Shown here: piece after piece, positions 52,084-64,000 of the stretch
Numbering within the stretch: position 1 is the first letter of the stretch
How the letters are laid out: the number at the start of each line of letters is the position of its first letter
DNA from: Strigops habroptila
Lineage: Eukaryota; Chordata; Aves; Psittaciformes; Psittacidae
DNA length: 64,000 bases
Direction of reading: 5' to 3'
Assembly: GCF_004027225.2 (NCBI RefSeq)
Contig: NC_044284.2
Location: 41,960,420-42,024,419 of the forward strand
Program-made: the position numbers and the translations under genes
The notes under the pieces: generated by a model
What the model saw: the letters and a program-made list of their open reading frames with translations, nothing else
Database searches by the model: none
Told to the model about the DNA's origin: nothing

Positions 52084-55000
52084 CTGAAAGAGAACAAACC
52101 CGAAAAGGATTTTTAAAGCTTGCCCAGACTCAAATATCCAGGATACCCTGGTTCCTCCCTTGCAGAGGGAAAAACAAACAAACAAACAAAAAAGAACCCC
52201 AAAAATACAAAACAAAAAAAAACCAAACAAAAAAACACCAAACCAAAACCAAAACAAACAAAAAAACCCAAACGAACACAACATTCCAGAGGTTTTCTGA
52301 TAACACAGGAAGGTTTCCTATAAATACTTGAGTTGCAACTTTTCTATACCTTCCCTAAGCTACTCAATCCATTTTTTCACTATTCCTCCAGCACCTCCAT
52401 CTGCCTAATCCTACCTGCATCTTCACTGAAGAGCAGTGCTGGCCACCAGCCACAGTGAAACCACCACCAGGAGCAAACACCACCTCTAACCTCACGCGTA
52501 AGCACCCATGACTATAGAGGGTTGGAGACTAGCAGCTTTTTAGGAGTCAAGACCTCTTAACAGGATCTTCTAACAGGACCTGTGCTGTTAGAAGGATATG
52601 TGATCCATATCTCAATGCACTTCAGCACAGTAAACATCAGCACTTTGGAAATACTAGCAAGATAAGGTATAAAGGAAAATACAAATATTTAAGAGGGATC
52701 TAAAAACCTTTCTGGAGTTATGGCAAGAAACACCAGCCTGCAGCAAAAATAACAGCCCAGAAGACACATTCATGGTGTCCTCTGCTGTAGAGCCATGACC
52801 TGCCTTAGTTGTCATGGACACCTCTCCACCTCACAGGCTGCTCTGCAAAGGCAAGGGTGCAGAGGGAGTGCCACCAACTCTCCGAAGCTGCTGGAAAACC
52901 ATCTGAAGAAGAATTTTTTCTCAAACTCACTGACATTTGCAGACACCCAGATGCTCCCTGCAATGCAACTGTGGCAGGAACAAGGATGTGAACATGTACC
53001 TGGTATTTGGATGTTCATCCAGGTTTCTGATGAACCTAAGTAGGTCGGTGACATTGTTGCTATATTTGAATGATCTTCCTTTCCTGGGATTTTCCATGAT
53101 GTTCAGAACATCTTTGTTAATCTGAAAAAAAACCACACAGATGATTCTGTGCCTTTCACACACCACAAAAGCAGCACATCTACCTCCACTCTCCACACCT
53201 ACTGCCTTTCTGCAGAGACATCATCTTGCATGAGTAAATCTTGTGACCCTTAAAAGCATATTCCCCAACATGAGCAGAAGAGTTCACTCTGCAAGGCATG
53301 TGCCACACAGACCCCCTGATTCTTCTGTTTCCTATCTGTGGCATTTATATTAGGATGTCAACATGGAACAGGAGATTTTCACGCATGCCTGGAGGGCAGG
53401 GAGGACTTGGGAGTCTTGATCCAATTGTGCCACTGGTGAAAGGCCCACATGGGCTGCTGTTATTGAGCCAAGACTGTCATATCTCAAACAGTGTAACATG
53501 TCTTTCCAAGATGCTCCCTGCAAAAGCAGGCCTGGTCTCACTGCTTTTGAGCCAAACTAACAAAACATATTTGCCAGGAATTTGCTGGCAACAAGGGCCA
53601 GAGGTCACCAACAAACACCCTTGAAGGTTTGCCAGCTAATTCTATAATGATCATCTCCTAATACCACCCCAGTCAACAGAGCTCTCTTCACCACCAATGT
53701 TTTTAGTCTTGGGTATTCTGACTATGTGGCTTAAATTTAACAGTTTCCCTCAGGTATGTGTATTTGCTACTTTTGGAGCTACTTTTTCCAGCTAAAATTT
53801 TAAATGGGACCTGTGAAACACTCAGGAAAAGCTTCTGCCGAAGTGTTTAGCTCAAACCTTGCACTAATTTAAAGAAAAGAGGATTACTTTCTCAGTCCAC
53901 CGTGGATAAGGAAAACTTTCAGTAGCATTAGGAGCTTGAAAGACAGCTTTCTGGTTGCGGAGATCTTTGATTTTATTCCATACAGTCTTCAGGAAATTGA
54001 ACCTGCTGTGGAATGAGATGATTCATTAGCTGCAACAGGACATTGCTGTTCCCAGCACTACAGGCAAATTCCTACCGAAAGCTTTTCCTTTGTTCTCCCA
54101 GGACTTACATCTGTTTGCTCCAGAAATAGGGATGTTTGCTCAAACCTTCCAAGCCTCGTTCATCATGAGACACCAGGCTACTTACGAGATCCAGAGCCTC
54201 CTTGTAATCTGGGGAATCAGCAACTAAATCTTTGGCACTGACTTGCTGAAGGGGTTTCCTACCCCCTGTTAAAACATACAGCATAAGACTGCTGAGGGCC
54301 TGCAAAGAAACACATCACTGCTCACATGCCAGATGCGTGAAACTTCTTACCAAATGGAAGAGGACTATTATTTCCAAATAAGCAAACTGCATACATGAAC
54401 ACACACATGCACCTATAGATATGCAGAAGTATGGAAATACATAAAAACGCAAACTTTGAAGCTGCGTGCACAAAGACAGAGGAGACAGGCACCATAATCA
54501 TGTTTAGAGGGTTCTCTGGATATCCCAGCACCAGCCATAGCCTTGCATCCTGGCCTCTATCATTCTTATGCAGTGCTTTGGGCTTTCCCAAAAATCAAGG
54601 TGTTTTCTAGCTGAAGACACAGAAAGGCTTCCCTCTAGGATTCACAGCAACAGAGAACATTAGAGAACACCTGAGATTTTAAACCATTCATTGATTTGCA
54701 GAGAAGTTACCTCTAAATCTGAGTTTACAAGTTCTTTTTTGCCTTCAATCAACTTCCTTTTATTATCGAAGTCCGCAAGGTAAATTTTGCCGCCTAAATC
54801 TGAGGAAATAAGAGAAATTGTTAATAAATAGCAGTGGAAAACGTAACAGTCTGTCACTGACTTCTGGATGGCCCCTTCTTTAGAAAACGATTCTCTGAAG
54901 AGATATGCTGTGGGCTAATCTGACTGCAAATGTCTGGAAAGGAGGACAGATCTATTGAGGCATGTAAAGTTGTTCTGTTCATTCTGTGGCTGTCTACAAA

Positions 55001-56607
55001 CGTATCTATACTCACTCAAAGAGCAGAACTAATGCCACAGACACGCCATTCTGCATAAAGACATCCGTTTTTTTACAGACAGCTATGAAGCATCTTCTTC
55101 TCTAAACTAGAGACATCAAGAAAGCAAAATGAAAACACTGAGAAAGCAAAGGATAACCTATCAAAAAGTTGCTGGGATGCAGATCCTGGTGAGCAAATCC
55201 AAGGGAGTGCAGCTCTCTCACTGCCTGGAAGATCATCCTCAGAGCACCTTTGCAATCCATTTGACCTTCTGGTTCTTGCAGATATTCTTCAAGATTTTTC
55301 TCCCAGAGAGGAAAACATAAGTACATGTAGCCTTTTGCTTTCTCAAACTGGAAGAGCTTCAGTAGATGTTCGCAGTTACTACATTGTTCAAAGAACCTCT
55401 TCTCTTTGTCACCCTCTGTACTGCGGCTTATTCTTACTGCTACCTCTGTCCCACTATAGAGCCCCAGGTAGATGCCACCTTGAGAAGTGTTCTGAATTCT
55501 CTGCTGGATATATTGAAATGTCTTCAGTTTGCCAATCATAGGGCGATATATTTTATATAGTTTCTTCAGTTGATCCCTCCAGCATTTGCTCTTTGGCTCC
55601 CAGTCTTTGAAGGCTTGTGGAACAAACTTGGCATTATACTGGCGAAGAAGACGTGCCATGTTATGAGCACGGTTCCTATTCGCAACAGCGATAAGGTCCC
55701 CAACATCAGTCCTTGCTCCTTTTTCACACAACAACTTTGCTATATCGTAATAATTTTTCTCTACAGCCACCATCAGTGCTGTGTTGCCCTCCTCATCTGC
55801 ATCATCGATATCCATTTCACCCTTCTCCAATAAAGCTTTCACCAAATCTGGGCTCTGCATTTCAACAGCTAGGATGAGGGCAGTTTTTCCACATTCATCT
55901 TTGCTGTTCACATCAACACCATGGTCCAGCAGGAAATGGCCAATGGAGACAGCTGACTCATATCTTTCCTTGGCACAACCCTCCTTGAGGGCATGGATCA
56001 AGGCATTCCTATCTTTGTTGTCACAAGTGTTCATGTTAGCCCCCATTTCTTGGACAAGAGTTTTTACAACTGAGAAGTGGCCCTTCCTACAAGCATCCAT
56101 CAGTGCTGTCACTCCTCCTTTATGCAGTTTCGCTTTCTCTTCACTAACTACCCTTCTCAAATTCACATTTGCTCCTTTGCTATACAGGAATTTCAAAGCT
56201 TCTTCCTTCCCATACCATGCAGCCTCCATGAAAGCTGTGAAGCCGTTGTCATCATAGTCATTAATATTTAACCCATGATCAAGGAGTAGCTCCAGTATAT
56301 TCACATTTCCTGCTATTGCTGCCTCAGTAAATGCAGTGCCACCATTGTCCTTCCTGGCATATGGACAAGCACCCTTGTCCAGCAGAAGCCGGACCAGGTC
56401 CTCTTCATTAGCTTGCACAGCACTCTGCAGTGGTGTCCAGCCACTTTCTGCTTTGGAGTTCACATCTGCCCCTTTCTCCAGCAGCTCCAGCACATCTTTT
56501 ACATTACTGTCTCTCACAGCAGCATTTAACTTGAAGGCAAGGTCTTCTGCTGTCTCTGTGCTGGAAGGGGTCAATGCCTCCTGCTGGCTGTGAGCTGTGG
56601 GCTCCAT
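51948..56607 (-). CDS. RNASEL: 2-5A-dependent ribonuclease (RNase L)
   Basis: An interferon-pathway RNase activated by 2',5'-oligoadenylate; dimers cleave single-stranded RNA. Coding exons on the minus strand are 55158-56607, 54711-54799, 54109-54299, 53888-54002, 53000-53121 and 51948-52083, with all phases agreeing: 2103 bases, 700 residues (human 741). Residues about 24-330 are ankyrin repeats. The 2-5A contacts Trp57, Lys86, Glu128, Tyr132 and Arg152 are kept. The first GKT lysine (Lys241) is kept, but the second is Asn275 (GNT). A pseudokinase follows (HQDLHPSNFLIG, LADFD). The RNase part keeps the Trp of PRWTEK and the Asp, Arg and His of TDLLRFIRNLDEH. The start is ATG in a full ACCATGG context; the frame upstream has no other ATG. 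The promoter and non-coding exon were not located. Confidence 0.97.
52165..52285. repeat. A/C-rich simple tract in RNASEL intron
   Basis: Irregular AAAC, CCAAA and CAAAA units. It is T/G-rich on the RNASEL-sense strand and lies about 80-200 bases upstream of the last exon's acceptor. Confidence 0.8.
53000..53121 (-). CDS. RNASEL: RNASEL RNase-domain exon
   Basis: 122 bases with acceptor TTTTTTTCAG and donor GTACAT. It encodes INKDVLNIMENPRKGRSFKY and TDLLRFIRNLDEHPNT. The Asp, Arg and His equivalent to human D661, R667 and H672 are present. Confidence 0.94.
53888..54002 (-). CDS. RNASEL: RNASEL kinase-extension exon
   Basis: 115 bases using the acceptor CACAGCAG, donor GTAATC. It encodes FNFLKTVWNKIKDLRNQKAV through SFPYPRWTEK; the Trp fits human W632. 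A second AG three bases upstream (CAGCAG) could add one residue. Confidence 0.88.
54109..54299 (-). CDS. RNASEL: RNASEL pseudokinase C-lobe exon
   Basis: 191 bases with acceptor CTTTGCAG and donor GTAAGT. It encodes ALSSLMLYVLTGGRKPLQQV, LVSSLVSHDERGLEGLSKHP and YFWSKQ, like the human C-lobe ending in HPFFW. Confidence 0.94.
54711..54799 (-). CDS. RNASEL: RNASEL DFD-motif exon
   Basis: 89 bases with acceptor TTTCCTCAG and donor GTAACT. It encodes GGKIYLADFDNKRKLIEGKK. DFD stands in place of the kinase DFG, as in human RNase L. Confidence 0.94.
55158..56607 (-). CDS. RNASEL: RNASEL large exon: ankyrin repeats and N-lobe
   Basis: 1450 coding bases from ATG to the GTTATC donor, encoding residues 1-483 or so. 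It has about nine ankyrin repeats, including FTAFMEAAWYGKEEALKFLY, KGGVTALMDACRKGH, CGKTALILAVE and EGNTALMVAVE, then RPMIGKLKTFQYIQQRI and HQDLHPSNFLIG. A single large 5' coding exon is typical of vertebrate RNASEL. An acceptor-like CCTTCAG above 56666 is the likely start of the exon. Confidence 0.97.
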
Positions 56608-58388
56608 GGTGGTCAGAGGGAGGGCTCTGTAGCTCTGATGTTTCTCACCTGAGCCCGGGCATCCCACTGAAGGATGGGACTGGTGTAATGCTCAGTGCTT
56701 TCATCATGGTGGATGCTCTGGTTTTGGCTGAAGAAGCACACTGCGTAGGGTAGGCTGCTATTTCAAGGGCTTCGTGGACTCCAACTAATTAGTAAACAGA
56801 AAAGTTTGTTTTATTAGACTGTGAAATCTCACCATTTACGTTTGATGTCTTGCAGGTCTGTGTGAGAGGCAACTAAGGACAGCAATGCCAAGTGCCAGCC
56901 AAGAGAGCTATGTCTCGGTGAGAAGCACCACTTTAACATTTACCCAGACATAAGTACTCATGCTTGCTTGCCTGGTCTCAGCACTAATTGCAGCCCAAGC
57001 AGACATCCCTTGGGGTGCATGGGTGAAGGGATAGAGGAGAACCCAGGGGTTTCTTGCTATAAATGGTATTTCAGACTTATTACAGGTTACCTAATAGATC
57101 ATCCCCCAGCAATGTTTTCAGGTGGAGAACACAGCAGACAGGGAGAGGCAGGCACTACCCTTCAGTTTTGGATGGCAGATACACACAGAGTCCTGGAGAG
57201 TCCCTGATCTGATGCCTGCAATGAGACAGAAAGCCAACATTAATCCTTCCTGCTTCCGTAGGCAATTAGGAGACCCTACCTGACCAGAAGCCTTTCCTAA
57301 GCTTTTCATGACATTAAGAGGTTAGTCAGGTAGGACCTGATCTTTTTCTATCTATCTAGTATCTAGAAGAGCTGAAACTCCAATACCCATTCTCCTGACC
57401 GCAAAGGCTGGTCCAAGTGGTCAGCACTTCCAGGACTCACTGTCTGACAAACTGAACTGGCAATAAATTATCTAAGCCGATCAGAAAAGGGACAGAAAAG
57501 TCCTAAGGTAAAAAGCCAAAGCATAAATTCACATGGATTTACCCTCAGGAAAGACAAGGACCATTTTATGGATGGTTTCCCCTCCAGCCAGCAGGAAATG
57601 AATACCCTATTTCATTGATTTAGATGCATTTCATTTCCATGAAGTAACTTCTACTCCTTTTGCCACATAAAAAAAAAAAAAAAAAAAAAGTTACTTTCCT
57701 GGCTGGAAAAGCAGCACAACATCCCCTGGGCACAGTGAGGCTCGAATTCCTCGTCTCTGTTGGGAAGCCAGAAGCCTGGGGAGGGGGAAAGCAGGGGCTG
57801 AGCACCTTCCTTCTCCTCTGCCGAGCCGCAGAGCCACAGTCGCCCTACCCTGGGAAATATTTAAACGTTTCTATCCCGCCCCACTGACTTTTGGCCAGGA
57901 GCTGCTTTTGTCTGCATATCACAGGCGCCAGCTGACATGCAGTCATGCAATGCTGCCCAGCGTGACACACCATCACCCACCATGGGAAGGTGAGGAAGGG
58001 AACCTCTGCCCAGCCAGAAGCCCAGCTGTTGGTTAAAATGCCTTCAAAGCTAAGGAGCAGCTTTTCTCAGCAGCTGCTTTTCGCTGCTGTTTCCCAGCAA
58101 GTATTCCCAAATAGTATTTGCTTCCCAGCAAAGTCTGCAAGTATATGCTGTCCCTTCCCCCAGCAAGGAGCAGCCCTGGGAGCATTTTATCCACTTACAG
58201 GAGAGTCCTGGGTTTTTGAAGGGTGTTCAGCAACAATTCTCAGCACACAGCAGAGTGGACAGCAAGCACTCTCCCCATACAGTCCGACACACATAGATCC
58301 TGTTTACAAACATATGCTCAGCAGTGGTTCAGGAGCTGAAGTTTTAGACATTAAATGAACCAGTGCTGGGGTTTTGGGGGAGGGAGAG
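56608..58388. other. RNASEL 5' flank
   Basis: It should hold the RNASEL non-coding exon and promoter. The only acceptor I can suggest is CCTTCAG above 56666. I saw no clear interferon-response element by eye. The stretch 57800-57900 is somewhat richer in GC and may be promoter. A run of about 21 A lies at 57668-57689. Confidence 0.4.
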
Positions 58389-58998
58389 TGTCCTGGATTC
58401 AGCTGTAACAGTTATTTTTCTCCTTCTTAGTAGCTGGTGCACTGCTTTCTACTTTAGGCTGAGAACAATGCTCACAACACACCAACGTTTTAGTTGTTGC
58501 TAAGTAATGCTTACCCCGATTAAGGACTTCTTAGTCTCATGCTCTGCCAGGGAGGAAGGGAAGCCGGAAGGAAGCAGAGATAGGTCACCTGACCCAGACT
58601 AGCCAAAGGGGTATTCATACCATGGCACGTCATGTCCAGTACATAAAATGGGGGGAGTTACCCAGAAGGCCCAGATCGCTGCTCGGGTCGGGCTGGGTAT
58701 CAGTCAGCAGGTGGTGAGCAATTGTATTGTGCGTCACTTGTGTTTATTGTTTTCTTTTCCCCTTTTAGCTTTATATTCTCTCCCCTTGTCATTTCCCTTA
58801 TCACTATTATCATTGGTGGTAGCAGTAGTGGTTTTGTATTATACCTTAGTTACTGGACTGTTCTTATCTCAACCCGTGGGATTTACATTCTTCCGATTCT
58901 CGTCCCCATCTCTCCAGGAGATGGGGAGAAGGAAGAAAGGGGGGAGTGAGCAAGAGGCTGCATGGTTCTGAGTTACCAGCTGGGCTTAAACCACGACA
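58389..58998 (+). mobile_element. Solo LTR, avian ERVL-like
   Basis: About 610 bases bounded by TGTCCTGG and CACGACA, the TG...CA ends of an LTR. The inner sequence resembles an LTR family common in Neoaves, from memory. No internal viral region lies on either side, so it is a solo LTR fossil left by recombination. The flanks are G/A-rich and I could not settle a target-site duplication. It lies about 1.8 kb upstream of the RNASEL start codon, on the opposite strand. Confidence 0.8.
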
Positions 58999-59539
58999 GA
59001 GGGAGGGGCAGGAGTTTTGCGTTTTCCTTTGGGATGCGGGAGTTTGGGTTGGGGTTTTTCTTTGTTTTGAGCATTTCCTCACCTTTTGGTAAATCCATCC
59101 ACATGAAGAAACTTGCCATGCTACTAAATTTCACCCACGGAACCACTGAGCTCCAGGTCCGTTTATGCCACAGCTGATATGTTCTGACCATACCCACATT
59201 GGCAAGCGGGCACTTCCCCGCTGCCCAGGCACTATATTCCGTGTAGGCAGCTCTGTGTAAACACAGTACTGCCTAAGGGAGCCCAGTCTTCCAGCCCTGA
59301 ATGCAAAGTGTGTGCAGAAAATACGTAATGGAAGCCAGGCTGTGACATGCCACCCACTTTCCCCCACTGCCTTCTAATGTGAGATAAGCTCACCAGCATG
59401 CAGAGCTCATGCAGCCTCCGCAGCCTCCTCCACCCAACTGTGCCAGCTGCAAGATTCATATCACACTTGAAACAGGGCTGAAATCGTATCAATGAATTCA
59501 TGCCTGGCTTTCCATGATACGCTGGGAATATTGGTTGTG

Positions 59540-59975
59540 TTTGAAGGAACAAAGGAGAACTATCAGGATTGGTAGCGCCAAAGGATGAGTTATCTGGCAG
59601 CTTGGCAAAGTGACCATTCAGTTACCTAACTTGGAAAAAGAGCTAACTTTAAAGGTGCCCTAAAGTGAACTAGCTTCATTGTAATACTTAAAATCACAGC
59701 ACAGATCAAAAAGACCCTGGGCGAGGGGAAGACCCCTCCTCTGAGCATGGGTGGTGATTAAAAGTAATGACACAGCAGATATTACATGTAGATTACAACC
59801 AATCATTGTTACTGGGAGCGTACTACCTTATAACTTTTGCGTATAATTGTAACAAAGAGGGTTGGCATTCGTGCACTTGATTTGTGGAACAGTCCACCAA
59901 GCACCCCAGCCTGAATAAACACTGTATCTCTTCTGAGAGCGTGAAATTGGTTTACTGCACACCGGGCATGAATCT
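59540..59975 (+). mobile_element. Probable solo LTR of another ERV family
   Basis: The stretch has the order of parts of an LTR: CCAAT near 59798, a TATA-like patch near 59830, AATAAA near 59916 and a U5-like end before GGGCA near 59974. No viral genes flank it. The ends are approximate and I cannot name the family, so this is a moderate call. It is old and fossil-like. Confidence 0.4.
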
Positions 59976-62900
59976 GCTTTTTGGACAACATTAGTGCATG
60001 CACAAACTGGCATACATATATGTACACAGAGAGATGGCTGGATACAAACGGAAGAGCACAAATGCAGGAACACACCCTAAAGGGTGCAGGGATGCAGTCC
60101 TCCATATGTTTTACAAGCGTATCCAAATCTTCATGTACATCTACATTGCTTGCTCGCATCTGCATGCCAGCTTTCACAAAAGCTCTACCTATGCGTGAGT
60201 CACATAGCCTTTGTACCTAACCATCATATTGTATAACCTGCTCTCCACAGCATGCAGCGCATCAGCAAGATCTAGGAACATTCCCATCCCACAGTCTTTG
60301 GATGGAACTTCATAAAATATGTGTTACCGCAGGAGACCTTGACACAGCCCCACAGGGACAAAGACCATGAAAACTTGGGGAACAATCTCGAATCACTTTC
60401 AAAGCTGTCAAAATGCAATTTTAATTCACAGAAATTTGCTGAACTTGATAGCACCTCTCCTAGTTCGACCAGAGCCGGGGCTCTAGCTGCCAGTGTTTAA
60501 TCACCCACCACTGTTTGCAGGCTGTAAAAGAGACAAACCAGCAGAGCAGGGGCACATCACAGGTTCAGAGCCAACAATAAAGATGTCCAAAAAAAAAAAA
60601 AAATCAGCATTATGATACATAATAATACCATGTCACCCAGCCAAAAAGTACAAAAGCCTTCTTCAGCTTGCTGATTTAGTTCATTATCTTATGGTGGGAT
60701 GATGAGAAAACCTAGAATGGTAGGAACCCAAATTCTGGGATGCTAGGAACAAGGTTTTTGCAACCGGCAGAAGCATCCTGTGCCTGTACCCCAGTAAAGA
60801 AGGATTTGCTGGTAACACTTTCCATCTCTCTCATGCCTGATCCAAATTGCTTTCCATAGAGTCATAAGTTTAAACTCCCAGTTCCTGCAACAGACAGCTT
60901 ATGGGGAATAGAAGGGCCTCGGAGGGTTTCTAGAGCACAGGAGTTGCAGCGTTCTTCTCCACAACCATTCCCATAGCCCCGGGCTGCGTAGTTCCTGCTT
61001 TATTTGACTTCTGCGGAGTCCTTATTTACTGCCCCATACACAGGGACTCAGAAGACAAGCTGCTGAAACACAGTCAGCAGAGACATCAAGGATGCAATTA
61101 AGCAATTCTTTTTCCTCCATCCTGATGGACCTACACCCATTTTGCAACTCTTTCCCTTAGATAACATCTCTGAGCATCTATGACCTGACCACCAGCCACA
61201 AATAAACATGAGGTAAAACACAGCAACAAGAACTGCCTACCAAAGTCAAAATAATTTTAAAAGTAGCTATAAATAGTAGGATAGCTTTTTTATTCATGTT
61301 CCCTGTATTTGCTTCCTTATTTTATTTCCAAAAGGGAATGTCCCAGGGTTTATATGTTTGGCCACACTGATGTGACTTTCAGTGCTGGAACACAGCCCTG
61401 AAAAGTAGTCCACAGACAGATGCAATTTAAACACCGACAGGTGATGCAGTCCACACAGGAGCATTGACCACATTTCACTTTACCATGGAGTATTTTTACA
61501 TTTTTAATCTGCATTTGCTAGCTTTTTAAACTTCTATTCAGTCCTCATCACCACACATAAAAAAGACCAGGGCATCTGCCAGCAGGAGTGGACTGAGAAG
61601 ATGTGAGGACAATAGCAAAGGCAGACAGGGACCTCACCATGGAGGACACCATGTACCAGTCCTTGAGCAAGGAGAGCAGAGTAGGTCCATCAGAAGCACC
61701 CCAGATCAGCCAAAGTAGGTCAAACAAGAAAACCAGGCTGAGGAGCCGAGCTTAAATGCATTTCCCAAGCAGCAGAGGTGGTTCTGCAGCAGCATTTCTC
61801 CCAGCTGTTGCTCATCGCCAGCTTCTCCCCGGTTGCAGCTGCACCATATCAGAGCAGCCTCCAGCATAGGCAGCCCTGCTCTAGGGAGGCAGAAGGGCTG
61901 CAGAGCCCAGCGCTGCCTTCAGCACCCCAGCACTGGCAGAAAGCATGAATATTATCAATCTTTTCTCCATTCCCAAGGCACCCTGTGGGTAAGAATCCCT
62001 GCACACAGCTGGACCTGATTGGGAACCTTGGCATTTTGCTGCACATGTACTGAGAGGGAGGGTGAGCCATATGGAAACACGTCATACATGATTTCTCCAC
62101 TTTATTCAGGCTAAGGCCTTGAAGTGAGAGCCGCAGAGTGGGAAGCAGTATGATACAGCTGCTCCCTCCCTGCCAGCTGGCACAGAGGCTGCTGAGCACT
62201 GCAGACCACTGGATAAGGTGTTTGTGATATTTGAAAGGGCTCAGTGCATTCCCTTTGCTGGTGAGCTTCCTTCAAAATCATATTTCAACAACATTTTAGG
62301 GCATGTATTTGCAGACCATCTTTAAAATTTGCTTGCATATGTGTTGTCATGCGTGTGTATCCATTGCCATGCACACACACAGGAAGTTCAGCATCCATAC
62401 ACCTGCCCAAATACATGCTCTCAAGGGGCCACTAGTGCACCTATGTATATGCCCTAAGGCCACCTCAAAGGCTGCTTAGTCCTGCCAGAGTGGCAATGCT
62501 GGCCATAGGAGGAGACAGGACGCCTGAGGGACAGTGTCACCCCCACCAAGCTGCCACTGGGAACACACTGGGTCCCAGGGCAGAGGGAAACGTGTGGTTT
62601 TTTCCACCAAATAAATCCACCCCCTATCCCAGTTCATGGAAACCTGGCCCTGGAGCAAGTATGTGTCATGCCTTGGGGAGGCAGCCCCAACCCCCACATT
62701 TGCTCCCCGGAGCTCAGATCTTCTCTGCTGCTTCCAAATTCGCAGCCTCTGCCCTGGGAAACTTCAGTCGTGGTTTATTGGAAGCAACCACAGCCGGCTG
62801 TGCCCAAAGGCGGTCACAGGAAGCTTCAACTCCTCTTTCTCAATGTGATTTTGTGGGTTGGGGTTTTTTATCCCCCCAAAGCTTTATAGGTTTTATTGTA

Positions 62901-64000
62901 TTACCACTGGGTTTTGCCAGCAATCAAGAAGGACATGCCAGATGCAAGCATGGTTTTATTGGCCGAGTTTTTTCTTTGGGAAGCATCTCAGACTTGCAGA
63001 CATGAAACTATGCTGCAAATGGGATACTCCAGTATCAGCTGTGAAGTCTGAGTGCTGGCGCCAAGGTTGAGACTTAGCCTGGGCCATCCATCTCTATGCA
63101 TGGTGCATCAAGAATGGACATAACCCCAGACTTCCATCTAAAGAAAGCTCAGAAATATTTTAGTTCTGATTTTTTCTTACTTTTTTTTTTGTTGGTCAAT
63201 TTAAATATTTTTTTAATGGAGAATTGGTTTTAAAAGAGCTTCAAGGTATGCAAGACAAAATATTAATTTTTTTCAGTTAGCAGCTACGTTTAAAAAAGAC
63301 CGAACAAACCAGTATTTATTCTTTCTACATGCTTCTAGACTGTTTTACTACTCTAAGTCTTTCTTGCCAGATAATTTAAATGCTTCCTGGACACCCTTCA
63401 GCTCATTTCTTTCCTCTGACATGCACTAGGATCAGGTATACATGCAGACTGCTGCGATTACAAATCATCTATCTTGTAAGACAGGGCTATGTCTAATGAA
63501 TAGTGAATAAAAGATAAGGGGAAATTTAAACTGCATTCCTCCAGTTAGATGGATGACATCTATGGGGAATAGGGATGGAGAAGAGACACTGTATTTTAGA
63601 ATGAATGATGATCCTCGGACTCTGCATGGCTGCATTAGAAGAGACATAAGGCTTTATTATAGATGCAGTTGCTTGTAAAATGGCGTTTTAATGGCAGAGG
63701 CTGGCTTGTGCTAGCAGTCATACCTTGGGACCTAAGTGCTCCTGAACTACAGTCAGCTGTGATGCCAGCTCTTCCTCAGCAGTCCACTCACACTCTCCTC
63801 CTCCAGTGACACAGGCCAGTTAATTCTGGCTTCCAAAGCACATAATAAAAAGAAAGAAGATAACTTAAAAACATGTTTTGTTTTGTTCTTATTCAGAGCA
63901 TTAGCATCTCTAAGCCACACTTGAATGCTCCCCTCTCTGCATTGCTAGTGCCACAGGCAGCCCTGCAGTGATCCTGCGGTCTCTGGAGATGCATACACCA
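59976..64000. other. Gene-free right end of window
   Basis: No gene was recognised. RGS16, which follows RNASEL in mammals, would show an RGS core, and none of the frames has one. AT-rich patches occur near 61250-61330 and 63170-63300, and an A run lies near 60590-60601. Confidence 0.5.

Noticed and set aside
55102-56667. RNASEL start at the beginning of the open frame (56667)
   Set aside because: That position is GTG, not ATG. The first in-frame ATG is at 56607 and has a full Kozak context.
58389-59975. Possible complete provirus between the two LTR-like blocks
   Set aside because: The two blocks differ in sequence and end motifs and are only about 540 bases apart with no viral coding sequence, so they are separate solo fossils.
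59000-64000. Search for RGS16 upstream of RNASEL
   Set aside because: No frame shows an RGS core; the gene is probably outside the window.

Overview
The window is vertebrate nuclear DNA from a bird. The proteins are avian, three CR1 LINE fragments end in the avian octamer tail (ATTCTATG), and one solo LTR is of a kind I recognise from Neoaves. The gene order GLUL - RGSL1 - RNASEL matches human 1q25 and, from memory, chicken chromosome 8. Galliformes are unlikely because of the LTR; I cannot name the species.

Layout. Positions 1-15.3 kb hold no gene I can recognise. From about 15.3 to 22.3 kb lies GLUL (glutamine synthetase) on the minus strand: a CpG-island promoter, one non-coding exon, six coding exons and a 3' UTR of about 1.35 kb. 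About 2 kb upstream of its promoter (24.0-24.6 kb) is a second GC-rich block with three forkhead motifs and one TCF/LEF motif, a candidate enhancer. From 30.5 to 44.1 kb lies RGSL1 on the plus strand, about 17 coding exons recovered by splice sites and by remembered similarity to mammalian RGSL1. It has one reading-frame break in an RGS-domain exon, and the exons expected between its 14th and 15th are missing where a young CR1 sits. From 51.9 to 56.6 kb lies RNASEL on the minus strand, six coding exons with ankyrin, pseudokinase and RNase parts. Positions 56.7-64 kb hold two LTR fossils and no further gene; RGS16, the next gene in mammals, must lie beyond the window.

The genes do not form a pathway. 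GLUL makes glutamine and detoxifies ammonia. RNASEL is the 2-5A-activated antiviral RNase, with its RNase residues kept but one of its two 2-5A-binding GKT lysines changed to asparagine. RGSL1 is a poorly studied membrane-linked RGS-like protein that may be decaying here.

Best candidates for a second look: the RGSL1 frame break and missing exons, the RNASEL GKT-to-GNT change, a 52-bp repeat present at 13.9 and 31.8 kb, the GLUL upstream block, and a perfect 13-bp hairpin in a GLUL intron. I saw no wholly new multi-gene system. All splice sites were read by eye.
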